Assembly: GCA_051646185.1 (NCBI GenBank) | Contig: JBOFCS010000030.1 | Span: forward strand, 1 to 9,191 | DNA: 9,191 nucleotides | From: JBOFCS01 sp051646185 | GTDB taxonomy: Bacteria; Actinomycetota; Actinomycetes; Mycobacteriales; Mycobacteriaceae | Direction of reading: 5' to 3' | Shown: piece by piece, positions 1 to 7,430 of the stretch | Numbering within the stretch: the first letter of the stretch is position 1 | Layout of the letters: each line of letters starts with the position of its first letter | Translations under genes and position numbers: made by a program | Notes under the pieces: generated by a model | The model's database searches: none | What the model saw: only the letters and a program-made list of their open reading frames with translations | Told to the model about the DNA's origin: nothing

Positions 1-1
1 C

Positions 2-949
2 GATATTACCGGTAATACCCATCGTGCGGAGTTCTGTATTGATAAGCTCTACAGTCCCGATTCGGTACGTGGACGGCTAGGGTTACTAGAACTGCGCGGT
101 TTTGAGATGCCCCCGCATCATCAGATGGCAATGGTGCAAGCGTTACTTGTTCGGGCATTAGTCGCACGATTTTGGCAAGAACCGCTGCGAGCACCCTTGA
201 TTCGACATGGTGCGAATTTGCATGGACGGTACTTGCTTCCTCACTATGTCGAGTCCGATATTGCTTATGTTGCTGAAGATTTGCGTAAATCTGGCATTAA
301 TTTTGACACTAGCTGGCTTGTTCCATTTATGGAATTTAGGTTCCCTCGGATTGGTACGGCAGTAGTTGGGGAAGTTGAGCTCGAATTACGTTCTGCTATA
401 GAGCCGTGGAACGTATTAGGAGAGGAATCATCGATAGCCGGAACGTCCCGCTACGTTGATTCTTCAATTGAGCGTTTGCAAATTCGAGTTATTGGTGCCG
501 ATCAGGGAAGGTATGTCCTCACTTGCAATGGAATACCTGTACCTTTGTTGTCAGCTGATAGTGATGGCGTTCAGGTTGCCGGAATCCGATATCGGGCTTG
601 GCAACCACCGAGCGCCCTGCATCCCAGCATTGGTGTCGATGGGCCACTGGTCTTTGATCTTGTGGATACGGCAAACGGATCTACTGGTGTTTCCCGTGGT
701 GGCTGTACCTACCATATTTCGCACCCTGGCGGTCGTTCTTACGATGGGCCACCGGTGAACGCAATTGAAGCTCAATCGCGTCGAAACCGTCGTTTTGAAG
801 CTTTAGGAAACACTCCTGGAGCTATTAGCCTCGATCAGTTAAGGGAAAAGCAGGCCCGAATCGCCCTGGATAATGGTGTGCCGGGCATTCTTGATATGCG
901 CCGCGCGAGGTCTGTATTACGGTTGCTGGACCCTGACCAGATAGAGTGA
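2..949 (+). CDS. DUF2126 putative amidoligase, C-terminal part (5'-truncated by window edge)
   Basis: The open frame is already running at base 2 and stops with TGA at 947-949, so 315 C-terminal residues are visible. It opens with the conserved block THRAEFCIDKLYSPD (visible residues 6-20), then GRLGLLELRGFEMPPHHQM. It ends with GGCTYHISHPGGRSYD (about 233-248) and PPVNAIEAQSRRNRRF, the typical tail of the DUF2126 family. Full members are about 1100 residues, with an N-terminal transglutaminase-like domain that would lie upstream of this window. The family is annotated in Pfam as a putative amidoligase; its substrate is not known. An internal ATG at base 107 lies inside the conserved block and is not the start. 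No signal peptide or membrane segment is visible in this part, so a cytoplasmic location is inferred. The gene is 77 bases upstream of the ATP-grasp/alpha-E fusion on the same strand, so co-transcription is likely. Family assignment is firm; function is inferred. Confidence 0.92.
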   Translation, partial: DITGNTHRAEFCIDKLYSPDSVRGRLGLLELRGFEMPPHHQMAMVQALLVRALVARFWQEPLRAPLIRHGANLHGRYLLPHYVESDIAYVAEDLRKSGINFDTSWLVPFMEFRFPRIGTAVVGEVELELRSAIEPWNVLGEESSIAGTSRYVDSSIERLQIRVIGADQGRYVLTCNGIPVPLLSADSDGVQVAGIRYRAWQPPSALHPSIGVDGPLVFDLVDTANGSTGVSRGGCTYHISHPGGRSYDGPPVNAIEAQSRRNRRFEALGNTPGAISLDQLREKQARIALDNGVPGILDMRRARSVLRLLDPDQIE

Positions 950-1026
950 ACTGCTCGAGCAAATTACCGATAATCAAGACTCAACGTGAGGGTAGTGTCA
1001 CCAGTGATAAGTAGGCGACGGTAGCT

Positions 1027-3684
1027 ATGGTGCCGACTCAAGCATCTGCCTCTTCTGCTGTGGGGATGGCGACAGGCGAAGCTCGGATGGATATTCTAGC
1101 CCGCTATCGCAGTAGTGCGCACGCCAACCTTTTTGATACTACCGATCGTTCTGTTTACGATGAAATGGTAGCTCCGGACGGAAATTTACGTCCGCAGTGG
1201 GCGGAACTGGCAGAGGGGCTTGAAGCACATGGGCATTATGGGCTGACGCGACTTCGTGATCGAGTGCGTCGATTAGTTGACAACGATGGAATAACTTACA
1301 ACGACATCGGTCGGGCTTCGGGAAGCCAGATGGTCGCCCCATCGCGATGGAATCTCGACGGAGTTCCCTTAATGGTATCGGCTGAGGATTGGGAGGTACT
1401 TGAAGCTGGTATTTTGCAACGATCACGTTTGCTTGATGCAATTTTGACGGATATCTACGGGGAAAGGAAACTGCTTACCAGTGGTTTAATTCCTGGTGAA
1501 TTGGTATTCGGTCATCGCGGCTATCTTCGGGCGGCTCACGGAATTACTATGCCGGGTAAGCGTCAGCTCTTTCTTCATGGCTGTGATATCAGCAAAAGAG
1601 GGACAGGGGAGTATCAAGTAAATGCGGACTGGACGCAGGCTCCCTCTGGGGCCGGGTATGCGTTAGCGGATCGTAGGGTCATTTCCCGGGCTCTGCCTAA
1701 CATTTTCCAGCGAAGCAGCCCTCGCCCCTTATCGCCCTTTGCTTCAGCAATGCGCTTGGCGCTTATGGAGGCCGCGCCGGAGGCTGCAGAAGATCCAGTT
1801 GTGGCCATTCTTAGCCCGGGGACTCACTCTGAGACTGCATTTGATCAGGCATATCTAGCATCAGTTTTAGGTTTTCCATTAGTTGAGAGTGCTGATCTTG
1901 TAGTACGTGAGGGCAAGCTATGGATGCGATCGCTGGGTAAATTGAAACGCATTGATGTGCTTTTGCGTCGAGTTGACGCTGAGTTCTCGGACCCATTAGA
2001 TCTACGCCCTGATTCACGGCTTGGTGTTGTTGGTCTTGTTGAGGTGATTCGTCGTGGTGCTGTCAGTGTGGTTAATACTCTAGGTAGTGGAGTGTTGGAG
2101 AATCCGGCTTTGGTTAATTTTTTGCCGACGCTGTGCAGATCTCTTCTCGATGAAGAATTGTTATTAAATTCAGTTCAAACTTACTGGGGTGCAGTAAAAT
2201 CTGAGCGATCCTTCTTGGCTAAACATTTAAATTCTTTGATTATTCATTCAACGACTACTGGCGAAACAGTGTATGGACCCGCTTTAACTCGGCTTGCCCG
2301 AGAGGAATTATCGAGTGCAATTGACGCTGATCCATGGAAATGGGTGGGGCAAGAATTTCCTGAATTTTCAACAGCACCAGTTGAAGACAATAACTCAGGC
2401 CTCTCTGCTGCTTCAGTTGCAATGCGGTTATTTACGGTTTCGCAAAGAGCTGGTTTTGTTCCCATGGTGGGTGGTCTTGGTCAAATTATGGATTCAGAAT
2501 CGACCTTAGATGGTGGCGTTAGTTCGCTTAAGAGCATTGCTGCAAAAGATATTTGGATTCGTTCAGTAGATCGAATTATTTCGAACACCACCGGGCAAAC
2601 TGATACTTTTGGAGCTGAAGCAAGTGCAATGCTCCCGGCCTTCCAAGTTCCGGGTATTGATGTTGTGAGTTCCCCCAGGGTGCTTTCGGACTTATTTTGG
2701 ATGGGACGTTACGCGGAACGCGCAGAGGATATGGCTAGGCTTCTTATCGCTACTCGGGAGCGCTATCAAGAGTACAGATATCGGCAATGGATGGATGCCA
2801 GCAAGTGTTTGCCACTTCTAGTTGGAGCCTTAGGGGAGGTGACTGGGACTGCTCTCCCTGGAGGCACTGATGAGCTTAATAGTGATTTGGGAAGCGAAAT
2901 ACTTTCTTTCACAATAGATTCAAAGAGATCTGGTTCTCTTGCGCAATCGGTTGAACGGTTGGGCAATTCCGCTAGGGCTGTGCGCGATCAGCTGTCTCAT
3001 GATACCTGGATGGTGCTGGGTTCGGTGGATCGCGCATTGGCTGAGCTTGCCGAAGCAAGTTATGACGATGGAACATTGCTTGCAGCATCGCATTCCGCTG
3101 TTTTGGGTGGCATGCTAGCGCTATCGGGACTTGGTGCTGAATCTATGGTTCATGACCCGGGTTGGTATTTGATGGATATTGGTAAAAGGTTGGAGCGTGG
3201 TTTGCAGCTCACAGCTTTGCTTAGCTCAACGTTGACAACAGTTCTTATTCCAGCTGTTGAGAAAACGGTTACTGAGGCGGTGTTGTCCGCAACGGAGTCC
3301 TCAGTGATTTACCGGCGGCGTAATCGCGGGAAAATCCGTCTAGCTGCGGTGGCGCAGCTACTACTGTTCGATGAAGGAAACCCACGGTCGCTAGTATTTC
3401 AGCTGGATGCATTGCGGGTTAATTTGAAAGCGTTACCGAGTGCATCAGGTTCTTCGCGAGCCGAGCGTCTAGTTGAGGAGATGGGCGCACGGTTACGTCG
3501 GATTGATCCTTCTGATCTGGAAATAGTTAACGATTGTGGTGAAAAACCAGAACTGATAGAGCTATTGGATGGAATACACACTTCATTGCGATCACTTTCT
3601 GATGTGATCATGGAGACTCAACTTTCACTTCCGGGTGATATTCAACCACTATGGGGCCCGAACGCTGTGCAGGAGTTGTCATGA
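1027..3684 (+). CDS. Circularly permuted ATP-grasp / alpha-E fusion protein
   Basis: This 885-residue protein joins two domains that many bacteria encode as separate genes. Residues about 20-545 form the circularly permuted ATP-grasp part: NDGITY (86-91), the signature ADWTQAPSGAGYALADRR (200-217), LLRRVDAEFSDPLDLRPDSRLG (312-333) and NTLGSGVLENP (350-360). These conserved stretches are expected to bind ATP and support carboxylate-amine ligation. Residues about 549-870 form the helical alpha-E domain, beginning SPRVLSDLFWMGRYAERAEDMARLL (W558, E-R pair in the first repeat). A second, related segment, WYLMDIGKRLERG, starts at W713. The start is uncertain: ATG 1027 has only a weak ribosome site, and in-frame ATGs at 1066 and 1087 would remove 13 or 20 poorly conserved residues. 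It lies downstream of the DUF2126 gene and its TGA overlaps the ATG of the transglutaminase gene. The predicted role is synthesis or attachment of a peptide or amide group; product and partner are unknown. Confidence 0.93.
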   Translation: MVPTQASASSAVGMATGEARMDILARYRSSAHANLFDTTDRSVYDEMVAPDGNLRPQWAELAEGLEAHGHYGLTRLRDRVRRLVDNDGITYNDIGRASGSQMVAPSRWNLDGVPLMVSAEDWEVLEAGILQRSRLLDAILTDIYGERKLLTSGLIPGELVFGHRGYLRAAHGITMPGKRQLFLHGCDISKRGTGEYQVNADWTQAPSGAGYALADRRVISRALPNIFQRSSPRPLSPFASAMRLALMEAAPEAAEDPVVAILSPGTHSETAFDQAYLASVLGFPLVESADLVVREGKLWMRSLGKLKRIDVLLRRVDAEFSDPLDLRPDSRLGVVGLVEVIRRGAVSVVNTLGSGVLENPALVNFLPTLCRSLLDEELLLNSVQTYWGAVKSERSFLAKHLNSLIIHSTTTGETVYGPALTRLAREELSSAIDADPWKWVGQEFPEFSTAPVEDNNSGLSAASVAMRLFTVSQRAGFVPMVGGLGQIMDSESTLDGGVSSLKSIAAKDIWIRSVDRIISNTTGQTDTFGAEASAMLPAFQVPGIDVVSSPRVLSDLFWMGRYAERAEDMARLLIATRERYQEYRYRQWMDASKCLPLLVGALGEVTGTALPGGTDELNSDLGSEILSFTIDSKRSGSLAQSVERLGNSARAVRDQLSHDTWMVLGSVDRALAELAEASYDDGTLLAASHSAVLGGMLALSGLGAESMVHDPGWYLMDIGKRLERGLQLTALLSSTLTTVLIPAVEKTVTEAVLSATESSVIYRRRNRGKIRLAAVAQLLLFDEGNPRSLVFQLDALRVNLKALPSASGSSRAERLVEEMGARLRRIDPSDLEIVNDCGEKPELIELLDGIHTSLRSLSDVIMETQLSLPGDIQPLWGPNAVQELS
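3671..3675 (+). promoter_or_regulatory. Ribosome binding site deciding the transglutaminase start
   Basis: AGGAG lies inside the end of the fusion gene, five bases before ATG 3681. It favours 3681 over the in-frame ATG at 3651, which has no comparable site and would add ten residues lying wholly inside the upstream gene. Confidence 0.7.
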
Positions 3685-4556
3685 CACGTGTCTACCGAAT
3701 TACGCATAAAACAACTTATACCTATTCGGATGTTGTTACTGGTTCCTACGGTAGAATTCATCTCAGCCCCCGAGAATTGGATTCGCAACGGGTACTTGAC
3801 CATTGCATCAAAATTGATCCTGATCCTTCGGACCAATCTTTTGGAACAGATGTTTATGGTAACTCCGATGCCTATTTTCATGTTACAGCCGATCATCAAA
3901 CCTTAGTTGTGTCAGGGGAATCAACAGTTGAAGTAGATCCGCCGGTGACAGATCTGCATGATGGCTGTGTGGCTGACCCCTGGGAAATGTCGCGGCCACG
4001 TGGGGCGGTGGGAGCGTTGGCTTCTGAGTTTACTTTTGACTTGGAACCGCCGGAAATTACCGATGAGGTACGTGAGTATGCTTCGGAAATTTTTCTTCCT
4101 GGGCGACCTTTGGGGGAGACTATTGTAGATCTCACGCACCGAATTTTTACTGATTTTACCTATAAGTCAGGGTCTACTACGGTCTCAACAAAAGTTGCTG
4201 AGGTGTTAAAAGTTCGTTCTGGTGTTTGTCAAGATTTTGCTCGAATTGCTTTGGCTTGCCTTAGATCTCAAGGACTTGCCGGCAGATATATTTCCGGGTA
4301 TTTGGCAACGGACCCTCCGCCAGGCAAAGAGCGAATGGTGGGCGTTGATGCCACACATGCTTGGGCTGCGGTGTGGTTACCGGGAGATCGTTGGTTAGCT
4401 TTCGACCCCACAAATGATCAGATGGCCGATGAGCGGTATATCACAGTGGCTTGGGGGCGTGATTACTCGGATGTTCCTCCGCTGCGCGGCATTATTTATA
4501 CTGACTCACATAAGAGCACCATCGCGGTGTCTGTGGATGTTGCCCCAGTAGGTTAG
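3681..4556 (+). CDS. Transglutaminase-like cysteine protease-fold protein
   Basis: The protein has 291 residues. The N-terminal beta-rich bacterial transglutaminase domain covers roughly residues 1-85 (MTRVYRITHKTTYTYSDVV, then the HLSPRE block). The catalytic core follows, with the papain-like triad visible as C183 (SGVCQDFARIAL), H226 (DATHAWAAVW) and D242 (LAFDPTND), so it should be active. The spacing and order match the bacterial transglutaminase/peptidase superfamily (COG1305), whose members hydrolyse or exchange amide bonds; the actual substrate is not known. I see no signal peptide or membrane segment. The start is set by the AGGAG site and by the four-base ATGA overlap with the ATP-grasp/alpha-E gene, which implies translational coupling and similar expression. 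With the DUF2126 gene, which probably carries its own transglutaminase domain upstream, it forms the predicted amide-bond making and processing cluster. Confidence 0.94.
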   Translation: MTRVYRITHKTTYTYSDVVTGSYGRIHLSPRELDSQRVLDHCIKIDPDPSDQSFGTDVYGNSDAYFHVTADHQTLVVSGESTVEVDPPVTDLHDGCVADPWEMSRPRGAVGALASEFTFDLEPPEITDEVREYASEIFLPGRPLGETIVDLTHRIFTDFTYKSGSTTVSTKVAEVLKVRSGVCQDFARIALACLRSQGLAGRYISGYLATDPPPGKERMVGVDATHAWAAVWLPGDRWLAFDPTNDQMADERYITVAWGRDYSDVPPLRGIIYTDSHKSTIAVSVDVAPVG

Positions 4557-4564
4557 TCTGCGTG

Positions 4565-4601
4565 AATCAGTTGCTGGGAAATTGCGAGCAGTTTACTGAT
4601 T
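4565..4601 (+). terminator. Imperfect hairpin after the amidoligase-type operon, possible terminator
   Basis: AATCAGT (4565-4571) pairs with ACTGATT (4595-4601). Inside it, TGCT (4572-4575) pairs with AGCA (4587-4590), leaving a four-base bulge (GTTT) on the 3' side and an 11-base loop. It starts nine bases after the stop of the transglutaminase gene. No strong T run follows, so it may be a weak or factor-dependent terminator, or an mRNA-stabilising 3' structure. Confidence 0.4.
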
Positions 4602-4642
4602 AGTTTGCTATGGATTCCGGCGGAAGCGAGAGGTCTCAGAAG

Positions 4643-4650
4643 AAGGTAGG
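4643..4650 (+). promoter_or_regulatory. Ribosome binding site of the kinase-like gene
   Basis: AAGGTAGG is the only good Shine-Dalgarno-like stretch in the gap. It lies seven bases before GTG 4658 and ten before ATG 4661, and it is downstream of ATG 4610, so that upstream in-frame ATG is unlikely to be the start. Confidence 0.6.
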
Positions 4651-4660
4651 TTGGACGGTG

Positions 4661-5836
4661 ATGACCACATTACTGGCTGACCCCATCTCCGAGGTGATGG
4701 CAGCTGCCCAAGCGCTGCTTACCCGTCGTACCGGTGCCGCTGTGACTCTGGTTGATCCAGAAGATCTCGGTGGTACCGGACAAACCATGGTGATACGTGT
4801 CAGAACTGCGGAAAACCCTTTTGCACTCCCCAAAACCTTAGTTGTTAAACAAGTGCATCAGGGCAGTGGGCATGAAGCATTTGTACGCGAAGTAGTCTCT
4901 TATCAATTTGCTAATGCTATGGCGGCTCAATTACGTCCAGGTCCTGAACTTATTGCTTATGATTTTGCTCAGCGACTACTTATCATGACTGATCTTGGTG
5001 ATGTGAGTTCGCTGACTGAACTCCTCGCCGTTCCTGACCGGCAATCGGTAACTCATATCTTAATGGCCTGGGCCCAGGCTTTAGGTCGACTGCATGCGGC
5101 AACGGTGGGAGCTGAAGATGACTTTAGAGTTTTACTGAGCCGTGCTGATAGTCGCAATGGTGCAGACTTAGCCGATGAACTTAGCTATCAGTTAAATATT
5201 TCAGACGTACAGTCCATGATTAAAGCAGTGCCTAGGCAGTTGCTCGACAATCTGGCTATAAGGGTGCCTGCGGATATCAGCAGCCTTGTTATGAAATCTG
5301 TAGAGCTTTTTGGTACGGCTGGCTTGGCAGCTTTTAGTCCCTCTGATGTTGGTCCGGACAATATTCTGATGACTGATGAGGGGGTTAGGTTCCTTGATTA
5401 TGAATGGGGTGGGTTCCGTGATGCCACGCTCGATATTGCATATGCCCTGACCACTTATTCATATTGTGTTCACGTCGATACTGTAGATCTCGATTCATAC
5501 GTTCAGTGGGATGCGGCGATGCTTGATGCCTGGCGTTCTGAAGTAGTGGGAATCTGGCCTGTGTTATCGCAAGATGCGATACTCCATGAGCGAATCATTC
5601 AGGCCCGACTTATCTGGTTATGGCTGAGTGTTTTCTGGTTTTATCCCAATGAGTTTAATAGTGTTGGAGAAAGCTACTCGACATATTCTGCTCGTCAGGC
5701 AAACGTCCTTGCAGTCGCCGATCATCAAGTCTTACAGCGGCGTTGGAATGGATTGGCACACTATGCTGAATCGGTAGGTAGTACCGCAATTGCTAAGCAC
5801 GTGCAAGAAGTTGCCGCCGCTCTGAATGCTGTTTAG
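4661..5836 (+). CDS. Aminoglycoside phosphotransferase/choline kinase-fold protein, atypical catalytic loop
   Basis: The protein has 391 residues counted from ATG 4661. The kinase N-lobe shows a glycine-rich turn GGTGQ (37-41), the ATP-anchoring lysine in VVKQ (K63) and a possible helix-C glutamate in VREVVSYQF (E77). The C-lobe has the catalytic loop FSPSDVGPDNIL with D229 and N234, then FLDYEWGG with metal-binding D246. The usual HGD of this superfamily is PSD here, although catalytic D and N are kept, so activity is plausible. The substrate cannot be read from the sequence; small alcohols, sugars, lipid headgroups or drugs are all phosphorylated by relatives. No membrane segment is obvious, so it is probably cytosolic. 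The start is GTG 4658 or ATG 4661. A 104-base gap with a hairpin separates it from the transglutaminase gene, so it may be its own transcription unit. A drug-resistance role is not supported. Confidence 0.82.
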   Translation: MTTLLADPISEVMAAAQALLTRRTGAAVTLVDPEDLGGTGQTMVIRVRTAENPFALPKTLVVKQVHQGSGHEAFVREVVSYQFANAMAAQLRPGPELIAYDFAQRLLIMTDLGDVSSLTELLAVPDRQSVTHILMAWAQALGRLHAATVGAEDDFRVLLSRADSRNGADLADELSYQLNISDVQSMIKAVPRQLLDNLAIRVPADISSLVMKSVELFGTAGLAAFSPSDVGPDNILMTDEGVRFLDYEWGGFRDATLDIAYALTTYSYCVHVDTVDLDSYVQWDAAMLDAWRSEVVGIWPVLSQDAILHERIIQARLIWLWLSVFWFYPNEFNSVGESYSTYSARQANVLAVADHQVLQRRWNGLAHYAESVGSTAIAKHVQEVAAALNAV

Positions 5837-5858
5837 TGCGCTATTTTTCCTCAGCGCA
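5837..5858 (+). terminator. Short hairpin directly after the kinase-like gene
   Basis: TGCGCT (5837-5842) pairs perfectly with AGCGCA (5853-5858) across a ten-base loop that contains five Ts. It begins at the base after the stop codon. With a six-base stem and no T tract after it, it is only a weak candidate terminator or 3'-end structure. Confidence 0.3.
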
Positions 5859-5909
5859 GCGTCAACTGGCTGCTTAAGGAAGCGATGTGATGGTGGGACA
5901 GGGTAGCGT

Positions 5910-7316
5910 TTGAGTGTGACTAGTAGTTTTGAATCTGAAGCAGAGGCGCAAAACAGTGCCCTGTTTAATGCAGACACGAGTGTAGAAAGAGCTACTGAAA
6001 CTGCTGCGGTTGATCAGAGCATTACTGGACTGAGTCAAGTCGCCGCACCTCTGGCAGTGCGTATGCGTCCCAGATCGCTCACTGAAGTACTGGGGCAAGG
6101 GCACCTTCTTGGTGTGGGTGCTCCATTACGTCGTTTAGTGGAGGGCTCAGGAGCTTCTTCAGTCATGCTTTATGGTCCACCTGGGACCGGAAAAACTACT
6201 CTTGCTTCGTTGATTTCGGGGGCCACGGGACGTCACTTTGAAGCTCTGTCAGCATTATCGGCAGGGGTAAAAGAAGTTCGGGCGGTTATTGAGCTATCTC
6301 GTAGACGGTTACTTGCTGGTGAGCAGACCGTGTTGTTCATTGATGAGGTTCATCGATTTTCTAAAACACAGCAGGATGCCTTATTGGCAGCAGTGGAAAA
6401 TCGGATCGTCTTATTGGTGGCCGCTACCACCGAAAATCCATCATTTTCGGTGGTATCTCCGCTGTTGTCTCGATCTTTAGTGTTGCAGCTAAAGCCTTTG
6501 ACCAAAAATGATATTCGGATTCTTCTAGAAAGAGCAATCAGTGATCCGCGGGGACTTAACGGGCAGGTGTCACTTACTGATGAAGCTATCGATCATCTTG
6601 TTCGATTAGCTGCCGGAGATGCTCGGAGAGCGTTGACTGCCCTGGAGGCTGCGGCTGGAGTTGCTGATAATGCGGGACGAGTGGATATTGCTGCAGTGGA
6701 AGCGAGTGTGGATAGAGCGGCAGTTCGGTATGATCGCGCTGGGGATCAGCATTACGACGTGATCAGTGCTTTTATCAAATCTATTCGAGGCTCGGATGTG
6801 GATGCTGCTTTGCACTATTTGGCAAGAATGATCACTGCAGGTGAAGATCCTCGTTTCATCGCCCGCCGACTCGTAGTTCATGCCAGCGAGGATATTGGGA
6901 TGGCCGATCCAACGGCGCTTCACACAGCAACAGCGGCGGCTTCGGCGGTGGCTTTGATTGGTATGCCAGAGGCTCGTTTGGCACTGGCCCAGGCCACGAT
7001 CCACCTGGCAACAGCTCCTAAATCTGGGGCGGTGATAGCGGCTATTTCATCGGCGATGTCTGATATTTCTGCTGGTAAAGCTGGTGCGGTTCCGCCGCAC
7101 CTGCGGGATGGGCACTATGCGGGGGCGGCGGGGTTAGGCAATGCGGTGGGATATCAGTATCCGCATGACAGCCCAGACGGGGTTCTTGCGCAACAGTATC
7201 CTCCAGACGAGCTGATCGGTACCGACTATTACCACCCCACCGAACATGGTGTGGAGCGTGAGTTAGCTCAGCGTTTGGCTAAATTACGGCGTATTGTGCG
7301 ACGTAAGGGGCGTTAG
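5910..7316 (+). CDS. rarA: Replication-associated recombination protein A (AAA+ ATPase)
   Basis: This is the RarA/MgsA/Mgs1/WRNIP1 family, a clamp-loader-like AAA+ ATPase that acts at stalled or gapped replication forks. The protein has 468 residues. The AAA+ core starts at about LAVRMRPRSLTEVLGQGHLL. It has Walker A GPPGTGKTT (89-97, K95), Walker B LFIDEVHRF (142-150, D145/E146), sensor 1 AATTENPS (171-178) and an arginine finger in SPLLSRS (R188). The C-terminal tetramerisation region is also typical: YDRAGDQHYDVISAFIKSIRGSD, EDPRFIARRLVVHASEDIGMADP and YQYPHDSPDGVLAQQYPPDEL. The length is normal. The start is TTG 5910, with AGGG at 5900-5903 six bases upstream, or GTG 5916, which would remove two residues. 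The extension before the core (about 45 residues) is variable in the family and carries QNSALF at 14-19. The gene begins 73 bases after the kinase-like gene. Confidence 0.96.
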   Translation: MSVTSSFESEAEAQNSALFNADTSVERATETAAVDQSITGLSQVAAPLAVRMRPRSLTEVLGQGHLLGVGAPLRRLVEGSGASSVMLYGPPGTGKTTLASLISGATGRHFEALSALSAGVKEVRAVIELSRRRLLAGEQTVLFIDEVHRFSKTQQDALLAAVENRIVLLVAATTENPSFSVVSPLLSRSLVLQLKPLTKNDIRILLERAISDPRGLNGQVSLTDEAIDHLVRLAAGDARRALTALEAAAGVADNAGRVDIAAVEASVDRAAVRYDRAGDQHYDVISAFIKSIRGSDVDAALHYLARMITAGEDPRFIARRLVVHASEDIGMADPTALHTATAAASAVALIGMPEARLALAQATIHLATAPKSGAVIAAISSAMSDISAGKAGAVPPHLRDGHYAGAAGLGNAVGYQYPHDSPDGVLAQQYPPDELIGTDYYHPTEHGVERELAQRLAKLRRIVRRKGR

Positions 7317-7417
7317 CGTTAGCAGTTGGCAGTTACCCATGAGCTAGGCAGTAGGCTGGGGTGACCTAAAAAGGCAAGTTCAGCAAGAATGAGCTTGTCG
7401 CTACCTACCGATACAGC

Positions 7418-7423
7418 GAGGAT
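7418..7423 (+). promoter_or_regulatory. Ribosome binding site supporting the alaS GTG start
   Basis: GAGGAT lies seven bases before GTG 7431. The resulting N-terminus QTHEIRKRF matches the start of actinobacterial alanyl-tRNA synthetases. An in-frame ATG at 7389 would add 14 residues not seen in the family. Confidence 0.65.
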
Positions 7424-7430
7424 TTACCCG

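Noticed and set aside
952..961. Perfect palindrome TGCTCGAGCA after the DUF2126 stop
   Set aside because: It has no loop or T run for a terminator, and ten bases is too short and isolated to support an operator call.
3651..3680. Longer transglutaminase start at ATG 3651
   Set aside because: It lies inside the upstream gene without a ribosome site, while ATG 3681 has AGGAG at the right distance and begins the conserved N-terminal domain.
4610..4660. Kinase-like gene starting at ATG 4610
   Set aside because: The added residues (MDSGGSERSQKKVGWTV) look non-conserved, and the only good ribosome site lies after this ATG, just before GTG 4658/ATG 4661.
6606..7004. 132-residue minus-strand open frame inside rarA
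   Set aside because: It lies entirely opposite the conserved RarA C-terminal region, has no recognisable domain, and is best explained as a shadow of that gene.
7326..7357. Possible alaS promoter TTGGCA ... TAGGCT
   Set aside because: The spacer is 20 bases, longer than usual, and the -10 match is only TAnnnT. The nearby TAGGCAG/TAGGCTG repeat makes a chance match likely.
7389..7430. alaS start at in-frame ATG 7389
   Set aside because: GTG 7431 has a well-placed GAGGAT and gives the family-typical N-terminus QTHEIRKRF; the extra 14 residues have no counterpart in the family.
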